The position numbers and the translations under genes were made by a program. Of a DNA stretch of 64,000 bases, positions 58,379 through 64,000 are shown in pieces (within the stretch, counting starts at the first letter, position 1; each line of letters opens with the position of its first letter). The stretch comes from Micromonospora_G sp044901685 (lineage in GTDB: Bacteria > Actinomycetota > Actinomycetes > Mycobacteriales > Micromonosporaceae), in NCBI RefSeq assembly GCF_044901685.1, contig NZ_JBJDPS010000008.1:1-64000 (forward strand), written 5' to 3'. The notes under the pieces were generated by a model, which was not told the DNA's origin, made no database searches, and worked only from the letters and a program-made list of their open reading frames with translations.

Positions 58379-58767
58379 CCGGCGCAGGTGCCGAAGATCT
58401 CCAGGGTGTGCCCCACGTCGGTGAAGCCGTGCTCGTCGGCGACCCGCTTGGTCCAGGTCTCGACCGTCGGCCCGGCGACCTCGACCGTACGCGCACAGTC
58501 CCGGCAGACCAGGTGGTGGTGGTGGGTGGGGCTGCACCGGCGGTAGAGCTGCTCACCGTTCGGCAGCCGCATCACGTCGATCTCGCCCGCGTCGACCAGC
58601 GTCTGCAGGGTCCGGTAGACCGTGGTCAACCCGACCCCGACGCCGCGTTGACGCAGGTCGGCGTGGAGTTGCTGGGCGCTGCGAAACTCGTTCAGCTCCT
58701 CGAGCAACGCGACCACCTCGCCTCGCTGGCGGGTGTTGCGGGTCACCCCCGGCATTGACTTGATCAC
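58351..58767 (-). CDS. zur: Fur-family metal regulator, probably Zur
   Basis: The 138-residue Fur-family repressor has LRQRGVGVGLTTVYRTLQTL for DNA contact, SPTHHHHLVCRDCARTVEV for metal and structural zinc, and a second CxxC, FGTCAGC. The two CxxC pairs hold the structural zinc. A Zur-box lies in the divergent promoter region, next to genes of a zinc-type ABC locus, so Zur is more likely than Fur or Nur. GTG 58767 follows GGAAGGTG. Confidence 0.85.
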   Translation of the reverse strand: MIKSMPGVTRNTRQRGEVVALLEELNEFRSAQQLHADLRQRGVGVGLTTVYRTLQTLVDAGEIDVMRLPNGEQLYRRCSPTHHHHLVCRDCARTVEVAGPTVETWTKRVADEHGFTDVGHTLEIFGTCAGCAARGRES

Positions 58768-58876
58768 GAGTGGACACCTTCCGACTCGGCCTACGGGCGC
58801 ACCCAAGTGTACGGGGCCGACCGTGGCGCGTTTCACTGCGCGCACCGCCGAAGCCTGTCGTGGCACCGGTACGCCC

Positions 58877-58904
58877 TTGACAGCTAAATGAAAATGATTA
58901 TCGT
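58877..58904 (+). promoter_or_regulatory. Zur-box overlapping the promoter of the surface-protein genes
   Basis: TTGACA at 58877 and TATCGT at 58899 (16-base spacer) flank and overlap TGAAAATGATTATCG (58889-58903). This closely matches the actinobacterial Zur consensus TGAAAATGATTTTCA. Bound Zur would hide the -10, so genes should be on only when zinc is low. Confidence 0.75.
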
Positions 58905-58950
58905 TTTGGAGCGAGACACGGATTGTGTCTCCGTCCACGAAGGAGCACGC

Positions 58951-59607
58951 ATGCGTTCCAGAGTCAGCGCGTTTGTCGCCACGACGGCGGCGATCACCAC
59001 CGGGGTCCTGGCCTTCTCCGTGCCGGCACACGCCGACGCCGTCACGGTGATCTCGCAGGGTCACGTCGACGCGATCGACGTGGCCTACGAGGACGGCGAG
59101 TTGGGGATCACCATCCACGACGAGACGGTCGAGCCGGACGTCGAGCGCGACCCGGCCGACGTCATCCTGGTGGCCAGGTCGCAGGCGCGGAGCACCGTGC
59201 CGGCCGACCCGGCGTACGCGTTCCTGGGTAGCCCCGGTGCGGCCGTCTGGGTGCTGCCCGAGACACAGGACCCGAACCTGCTCTGGCCGGGTCTCTCCGG
59301 CGAGGAGATCGAGCCCGGCGTGTTCGTCGACGACAGCATCCGGATCCGGTTCAAGCAGGTACGGGGTCCGGACGGGCTGAGCCTGTTCACCACCGACCCG
59401 GTCGGTACGCCGAGCGTCCTGGTCGACAGCGAGGACGGACTGCCCGACGTGGTCACCCTGCCGGCGGGTCTGCACCAGCACGCGAACTGGGCCTTCGAGA
59501 AGGCCGGCGTCTACCGGATCAGGGTCGACGCGACCGCCACGCTGGCGACGACCGGCGCCACCGTCACCTCCGCCCCGGCGTGGATCACCTTCGCCGTCCT
59601 CCCCTGA
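58951..59607 (+). CDS. secreted anchored-repeat-type surface protein (choice-of-anchor M)
   Basis: The 218-residue protein has a signal peptide (AFVATTAAITTGVLAFSVPA ending AHAD). The mature part carries one TIGR03769-type domain: QGHVDAIDVAYEDGELGI, YAFLGSPGAAVWVLPETQDP, and the signature LPAGLHQHANWAFEKAGVYR. No cell-wall anchor is seen. Members accompany a zinc-type ABC transporter in actinobacteria and may gather metal at the surface. ATG 58951 has AAGGAGC. First gene under the Zur-box promoter. Confidence 0.85.
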   Translation: MRSRVSAFVATTAAITTGVLAFSVPAHADAVTVISQGHVDAIDVAYEDGELGITIHDETVEPDVERDPADVILVARSQARSTVPADPAYAFLGSPGAAVWVLPETQDPNLLWPGLSGEEIEPGVFVDDSIRIRFKQVRGPDGLSLFTTDPVGTPSVLVDSEDGLPDVVTLPAGLHQHANWAFEKAGVYRIRVDATATLATTGATVTSAPAWITFAVLP

Positions 59608-59636
59608 ACCAGTCCCGAAACCCGAGAAGGAGCAGC

Positions 59637-60290
59637 ATGCACCGCAGAATCCGAATGCTCGGCCTGGCGGCCGTCCTGACCCTGGCCGCGACCGTCTTCG
59701 GCTCGTCACCCGCCATGGCGGCCACCGTCGAGACCGGTCACGTCGACGTCTTCGACCTCGACTACGACGCCGCGAACGACAGCCTCACCCTCGACATCAA
59801 GACGTACGCGCCGGAGAACGACGACGTCTCGCCGGCCGGCACGGTGATCCGGGTGGCGCCCACCTCCACGGCCACCATCCCCGGCGGCACCGCCTGGCAG
59901 TGCCTCGGCGCGGCGGGCAGCACCGTGTACGTGGCCCCGCAGACCCTGGTCGCGGACCGGCTCTACGCCGGCTGGAACAGCACCGACCTGCCGGCCGCGC
60001 AGGGACCGGTCAAGCTCGAACTGACCGGCTGGTCGGGGCCGGCGGGCTCGCGATTCGCGCTCTACACCACCGCCGGGTTCCCGGCCACGCCCAGCTTCAA
60101 GTTCAACACCAACACGGCCGCCGGCTGCCCGGTCACCGTCTGGCCCAGCGGTGTCGCCGCCGGTACGCACGCGCACGGCAACTGGGCCTTCTCCACCGCC
60201 GGCACCTACACGCTGACCTTCCGGGCGACCGCCCGCAACGGCGCCGGCGCCAGCTCGGGCCTGGTCACGTACACCTTCCAGGCCGGCTGA
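59637..60290 (+). CDS. secreted anchored-repeat-type surface protein, second
   Basis: The 217-residue protein has a signal peptide (LGLAAVLTLAATVFGSSPAM ending AMAA) and one surface domain, ETGHVDVFDLDYDAANDSLT, CLGAAGSTVYVAPQTLVAD, and GTHAHGNWAFSTAGTYTLTF, which is the same family as its neighbours. Two Cys are present, one early and one in AAGCPVTVW, possibly disulfide-bonded. ATG 59637 follows AAGGAGCAGC. Part of the Zur-controlled cluster. Confidence 0.85.
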   Translation: MHRRIRMLGLAAVLTLAATVFGSSPAMAATVETGHVDVFDLDYDAANDSLTLDIKTYAPENDDVSPAGTVIRVAPTSTATIPGGTAWQCLGAAGSTVYVAPQTLVADRLYAGWNSTDLPAAQGPVKLELTGWSGPAGSRFALYTTAGFPATPSFKFNTNTAAGCPVTVWPSGVAAGTHAHGNWAFSTAGTYTLTFRATARNGAGASSGLVTYTFQAG

Positions 60291-60312
60291 GCGGCACCTG
60301 ACCCGACCAACA

Positions 60313-60350
60313 CCGTGGGGGCCGATTCCGCCGGGAGTCGGCCCCCACGG
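60313..60350 (+). terminator. hairpin between second and third surface-protein genes
   Basis: CCGTGGGGGCCGA and TCGGCCCCCACGG make a perfect 13-bp stem, 26 bases before the next start codon. It may attenuate read-through so that less of the large anchored protein is made. Confidence 0.55.
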
Positions 60351-60375
60351 CCGTGAGGAACAAGGAGAGACAACG

Positions 60376-62331
60376 ATGCTAGGCACGGCGAGACTTCACC
60401 TCGCCACGTTGGCCGCCGCGGTGGCGGTGACGGCGGCCCTGTCCCCGTGGGCGCTGCCCGCCACCGAGGTGATGGCGGCGCCCCCCGCGAGCACCGAACG
60501 GACCGTCGTCAACGACGGCCACACCGACGTGATCGACCTAAGGTACGTGGACGGCGACCTGCGGTTGAAGAGCCGGATCGGCAACGCCCCGGACTACCTG
60601 CACGCCGAACCGGACGAGGTCCTCTTCCAGCTCCTCGACAACGAATCCTCGGCCGTGGCGGTGCCGGACATACCCGAGTACGGGTTCCTGGGACCGGTCG
60701 GGGCACCGCTCTGGCTCGCCCCCCAGACCCAGGTCGACGGGGTGCTCTGGCCCGGCTGGGACACCGAGAGCCTGCCGGTCGGGCTGTTCGCCGACGACGT
60801 GGTGGACCTGCACCTGCGCGCGGTACGCGGCCCGGGACGGGTCGAGGTGTTCCAGTGGGACGAGTTCGGCATGCCCATCCGTACGCTCAGCTCGGTCGAC
60901 CCCGCGTACGGCTCGCTGCGCCAGGCGGTGAACTCGCACGTACACGCCAACTGGGCGTTCTCCGCCCTGGGCCGCTACACGCTGACCTTCGAGGCGACCG
61001 CGACCCTGCCGGGCGGCGCGGCACTGCGTTCGGGACCGGTCGACTACACCTGGTACGTCGGCGGCACCGCCGCCGGGGACGTGCTGGCCGAGCCGACCAC
61101 GACCACGGTCACGGCCGCTCCCCCGGTCGCCCCGTCGGGGTCGCCGGTGGCGTTGACCGGCACGGTCGCGCCGGCCGGGGCGGCCGGTTGGATCGAGTTC
61201 CTCGACGGCGACACCCCGCTCGGCTTCACCGAGGTCGGCGCGGCCGGGACCGCGACCCTGACCACCAGCGCGCTGGCCCCGGGCGAGCACCCGATCAGGG
61301 CCCGCTTCTCCCCCAGGTACGGCAACGACTACCGCTCCTCCACGTCGACGCCGCTGACGTACCGGGTGACGCCCGGTCAGGGCAGCCCACCGCCCACCTT
61401 CCCGCCCACCCCGAGCCCGACCGGGTCGGCGAGCCCGAGCGGCACCCCCACGCCCACGCGCACCGCCACCGGGACGTCCGGCCCACCGCGTACCACCGGG
61501 CCGACGAGCACCGCGTCCGCCCGTCCGACCAGCGCCGCCGCGACCACGCCGGGCTGCGTACCGACCACCCGGACCAGCGGGGTGGTGCTGCGCCAGGGAC
61601 ACGTGGACTACGCCGCCCGGATCGTCGACGGCCGGTTGGTCTCCCAGATCAAGGACGGTACGGGCACCGGCGGCCCGGTCTGGCGCAGTCCCGCCCAGGT
61701 GGTGCTCCAGCTCCGGTCGGCGGCGGCGATCACCATTCCGACCGGGGGCGACTTCGGCTTCCTCGGCCCCCCGGCCGCGACGGTGTGGCAGATCCCGCAG
61801 ACCCAGAAGCAGGACGTGCTCTGGGCCGGTTGGAACACCGAGGAGCTGAAGCCGTCGCAGGTGACCGGGCCGGTGACCTGGAAGCTCACCGGGGTGAGCG
61901 GTCCCGGGGCGGTGGCGGTCTACCAGCTCGACGCGTTCGGCAAGCCGATGGTCGTCTTCGACAGCGCGAACGGGCTGCCCGACGGCTACGACATCCCGCT
62001 CGGCACGCACGCCCACGGCAACTGGGCGTTCACCAGGCCGGGCGGCTATCGGCTGACCTTCACCCAGTCGGCGAGGCTCGCCTCGGGCAGCGTCTCGACC
62101 GACACCCAGGTGCTGACCGTGGCCGTGGGCGACACCGATCCGGCCGGACTGTTGCCGAAGACGACCGCCAGCGGCTGCGGCGGCACGGGTGGTCAGCTAC
62201 CGACCACCGGCACCGCACTGCTCCGACCGATCGTCGTCGGTGCCGGCCTGCTCGTGCTCGGCACCGCGATGATCGTCCTGACCCGGGTACGTCGGCGCCG
62301 GGCGGTCGTCGACGGACCGATGATCGGCTGA
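60376..62331 (+). CDS. LPXTG-anchored surface protein of the ABC-transporter-associated type (TIGR03773-like)
   Basis: The 651-residue protein has a signal peptide (ATLAAAVAVTAALSPWALPA), a first anchored-repeat domain (DGHTDVIDLRYVDGDLRL to HVHANWAFSALGRYTLTFEA), and an Ig-like domain near residues 235-330. A Pro/Thr/Ser-rich wall-spanning linker follows at about 335-395. A second repeat domain runs to HAHGNWAFTRPGGYRLTFTQ. It ends with LPTTG, a membrane helix (PIVVGAGLLVLGTAMIVL) and RRRR, a sortase sorting signal. It would display the metal-gathering domains on the cell wall. Confidence 0.88.
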   Translation: MLGTARLHLATLAAAVAVTAALSPWALPATEVMAAPPASTERTVVNDGHTDVIDLRYVDGDLRLKSRIGNAPDYLHAEPDEVLFQLLDNESSAVAVPDIPEYGFLGPVGAPLWLAPQTQVDGVLWPGWDTESLPVGLFADDVVDLHLRAVRGPGRVEVFQWDEFGMPIRTLSSVDPAYGSLRQAVNSHVHANWAFSALGRYTLTFEATATLPGGAALRSGPVDYTWYVGGTAAGDVLAEPTTTTVTAAPPVAPSGSPVALTGTVAPAGAAGWIEFLDGDTPLGFTEVGAAGTATLTTSALAPGEHPIRARFSPRYGNDYRSSTSTPLTYRVTPGQGSPPPTFPPTPSPTGSASPSGTPTPTRTATGTSGPPRTTGPTSTASARPTSAAATTPGCVPTTRTSGVVLRQGHVDYAARIVDGRLVSQIKDGTGTGGPVWRSPAQVVLQLRSAAAITIPTGGDFGFLGPPAATVWQIPQTQKQDVLWAGWNTEELKPSQVTGPVTWKLTGVSGPGAVAVYQLDAFGKPMVVFDSANGLPDGYDIPLGTHAHGNWAFTRPGGYRLTFTQSARLASGSVSTDTQVLTVAVGDTDPAGLLPKTTASGCGGTGGQLPTTGTALLRPIVVGAGLLVLGTAMIVLTRVRRRRAVVDGPMIG

Positions 62332-62351
62332 CGACCAGCGGCGGTACCCCC

Positions 62352-62388
62352 GGTGCCGGGACAGGCGAACGAGCCCTGTCCCGGCACC
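62352..62388. terminator. bidirectional terminator between surface-protein and ABC genes
   Basis: GGTGCCGGGACAGG and CCTGTCCCGGCACC form a perfect 14-bp stem with a 9-base loop between the two convergent units. Confidence 0.75.
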
Positions 62389-62415
62389 GTACCGTCCGGC
62401 CGGGGCCGGGCGGCG

Positions 62416-63264
62416 TCAGCGCAGGCGTCGGGCGAGCAGCCCGTGCCGGGGCGCGAGCAGCCAGGCGGTCAGGAAGACCGCGGTGAGGACGAGCACTATG
62501 GTGCCGCCGACGGGCAGGTCCCACGACCACGAGACGTAGAGACCGAGCAGGGCGGACAGACCACCGATCACCGGGGCCAGCAGCATCATCACGCCCAGCC
62601 GGTCGGTCATCAGCCGCGCCGCCGAGGCCGGGGTGACCAGCAGGGCGAGGACGAGGATGTTGCCGATGGTCTGGACCGAGATGACCACCGCCAGCGTCAC
62701 CATCACGTAGAGCGCGAGGTCGAGCCAGAACGTACGCAGGCCGACCGCTCGGGCCATCTCCCGGTCCAGGCTGACCGCGACGAACTCCTTGTGCAGCAGG
62801 AACGCCACCAGCAGCAGGGTCAGCCCGGTCAGGCCGACGACGTAGAGGTCCCGGTCCGGGATGCCGGTGATCGAGCCGAACAGGAACTGTTGCAGCGACC
62901 CGGCGTAACCCGGCGCCCGCGAGATGACCACGACGCCGAGCGCGAACGCGGCGACGAAGAAGACACCGATCACCGAGTCCTCCCGCAACCGCCGGTTCTG
63001 CGCGAACACCGCGATCAGCAGCGCGGTGAGCACGCCCGCGACGGTGCCGCCGAGCACCAGGTTGCCGGAGACGACAAAGGCGACCGCGAGGCCCGGGAAG
63101 ACGGCGTGGGCGACCGCGTCCCCGATGAACGCCATGCCGCGCAGGACCACGTGGCAGCCGATCACACCGCAGACGACGGCCGACACCACCGCGACGAAGA
63201 GGGCCTTGGGTAGGAAGGCGAGGTCGGGGTTGACCAGGTCGGCGAGGAACTCGAACGGCGACAA
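62416..63264 (-). CDS. metal ABC transporter permease, anchored-repeat type (ZnuB-like)
   Basis: The 282-residue ABC-3 family permease has about eight helices, CHVVLRGMAFIGDAVAHAVF with GLAVAFVVSGN, EDSVIGVFFVAAFALGVVVI, and NILVLALLVTPASAARLMTD. These are typical of zinc/manganese importers. Start TTG 63264 is one base after the ATPase stop; GGGGGT lies just before. With the anchored surface proteins it matches the TIGR03770 permease of the anchored-repeat-type system. The substrate is presumably zinc, from the Zur-box. Confidence 0.9.
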   Translation of the reverse strand: MSPFEFLADLVNPDLAFLPKALFVAVVSAVVCGVIGCHVVLRGMAFIGDAVAHAVFPGLAVAFVVSGNLVLGGTVAGVLTALLIAVFAQNRRLREDSVIGVFFVAAFALGVVVISRAPGYAGSLQQFLFGSITGIPDRDLYVVGLTGLTLLLVAFLLHKEFVAVSLDREMARAVGLRTFWLDLALYVMVTLAVVISVQTIGNILVLALLVTPASAARLMTDRLGVMMLLAPVIGGLSALLGLYVSWSWDLPVGGTIVLVLTAVFLTAWLLAPRHGLLARRLR

Positions 63265-63265
63265 G

Positions 63266-64000
63266 TCAGACCCCCACGGTCGTGGTCGGTGAGGCCAGAC
63301 CGAGCGTGCGCAACAGGTGGCTCCGCTCGCCCACCTGGAACGTCTCCATCCAGACCCGACGGTCGCGCAGTTCGTCGGGGGTGCCGACGGCGACCAGGGT
63401 GCGGTTGAGCAGGGCCAGCCTGTCGCACCCGTACACCGCCGCCGCCAGGTCGTGGGTGGCCATCAGGACCGCGATCTCCCGGGCGAGCGCGGCGAACAAC
63501 TCGCCGAGCAGTTCCTGGGTGGGCATGTCCAGCCCGGTGAACGGCTCGTCGAGCAGGAGGATCTTCGGGTCGACGGCGAGCGCGCGGGCGACGAGGACCC
63601 GCTGCCGTTGACCGCCGGAGAGTTCGCCGACCGGGCGGCGGCGCAGTTCGGTGAGGCGTACCCGGTCCAGTGCCTCGCCCACCACGTGCCAGTCCGCCAC
63701 CCGGGGGCGCCGGAGCAACCCCAGCCGGCCGGTCCGGCCGGTCATCACCGCGTCCTCCACGGAGATCGGGAAGTCCCAGGTGAACTCGTGCCGCTGCGGC
63801 ACGTAACCGACCGCCGCCCGGCCCGCGCGCGCCGGAGCACCGGCCACGGTGACCCGACCGGCCCTCGCCCGGACCAGGCCGAGGACGGAGCGGAGCAGGG
63901 TGGTCTTGCCGGCGCCGTTCGGCCCGACCAGGCCCACCAGCTCGCCGGCCTCGACGGTCAGGTCCACCCCGTCCAGGGCGAGCCGACCACCGAGTTCCAC
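63266..64000 (-). CDS. metal ABC transporter ATPase, anchored-repeat type (N-terminus cut by window)
   Basis: At least 244 residues are inside the window. Walker A GPNGAGKTT, Q-loop GYVPQRHEFTWDFPISVED, signature LSGGQRQRVLVARA, Walker B ILLLDEPFTGLD and switch MATHDL are present. 'VPQRHEFTWDFPISVEDAVM' is typical of zinc/manganese transporter ATPases (TIGR03771-like). The in-window frame can begin at GTG 64000, but the family N-terminus usually starts some ten residues earlier, so the gene almost certainly extends past the edge, with the binding-protein gene beyond. Confidence 0.92.
   Translation of the reverse strand: MELGGRLALDGVDLTVEAGELVGLVGPNGAGKTTLLRSVLGLVRARAGRVTVAGAPARAGRAAVGYVPQRHEFTWDFPISVEDAVMTGRTGRLGLLRRPRVADWHVVGEALDRVRLTELRRRPVGELSGGQRQRVLVARALAVDPKILLLDEPFTGLDMPTQELLGELFAALAREIAVLMATHDLAAAVYGCDRLALLNRTLVAVGTPDELRDRRVWMETFQVGERSHLLRTLGLASPTTTVGV

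Overview
The window is GC-rich DNA from a filamentous actinobacterium, most likely Micromonosporaceae (Micromonospora or a close relative). The evidence is actinobacterial gene content: paired clpP1/clpP2, SARP and XRE-DUF5753 regulators, ECF/CU044_5270 pairs and an anchored-repeat metal ABC system. Frequent GTG starts, GTGA/ATGA overlaps and secreted polysaccharide-degrading enzymes point the same way. No database search was possible, so family names rest on motif recognition.

Layout. 1-616 is the 5' tip of a leftward 16S rRNA gene with its leader and promoter. 617-6100 is housekeeping: a small membrane protein, a nitrilase-family amidase, clpX, clpP2, clpP1 and tig. A ClgR-like box lies in front of clpP1, and terminator hairpins split the cluster into units. 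tRNA-Pro and tRNA-Gly follow. The 3' end of tRNA-Gly is repeated imperfectly about 5.1 kb downstream (6547-6602 and 11684-11739), so 6603-11683 looks like an old integrated island that has lost its integrase. It carries a three-gene small-protein operon, an XRE regulator with a PLD-like C-terminus, a NUDIX hydrolase, an HD protein, a YdcF-type protein and two hypothetical proteins.

11740-30790 holds a DUF1877 protein, a repeat-rich secreted protein, a NarL-type two-component pair, an ECF sigma/CU044_5270 pair and a four-gene lipoprotein/MacA/MacB efflux operon. It continues with an SH3-like secreted protein, a SARP regulator, AraC/VOC, MEDS-STAS/anti-sigma, a holin-phosphodiesterase fusion, a DedA protein, an MBL hydrolase and CsbD. 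30790-47320 has a GH18 chitinase, a collapsed nhaA pseudogene, LtrA, a membrane protein, azoreductase with its MarR regulator, a three-subunit molybdenum aldehyde/xanthine dehydrogenase, DedA, an MMPL transporter, small proteins and a second ECF/CU044_5270 pair.

47350-54810 has two tandem rhamnogalacturonan lyases (PL11) behind one promoter with LacI-type operator-like sites, then two overlapping hemerythrin genes divergent from a MarR regulator. 54938-58378 has an SMP-30/royal-jelly-type beta-propeller protein, a 67-residue protein upstream of an XRE-DUF5753 regulator, and a PARG-like macrodomain protein. 58351-64000 is a zinc-homeostasis locus: a Fur/Zur regulator, a Zur-box promoter, three surface proteins (one with an LPTTG anchor) and a metal ABC permease and ATPase, the last cut by the window edge.

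The points most worth follow-up are the island and its uncharacterised XRE-NUDIX-HD-YdcF cassette, and the two 59-bp palindromes that share a compensated base-pair change and sit at gene ends. The 60-bp inverted-repeat element at 45433-45492 and the Zur/anchored-repeat system come next.
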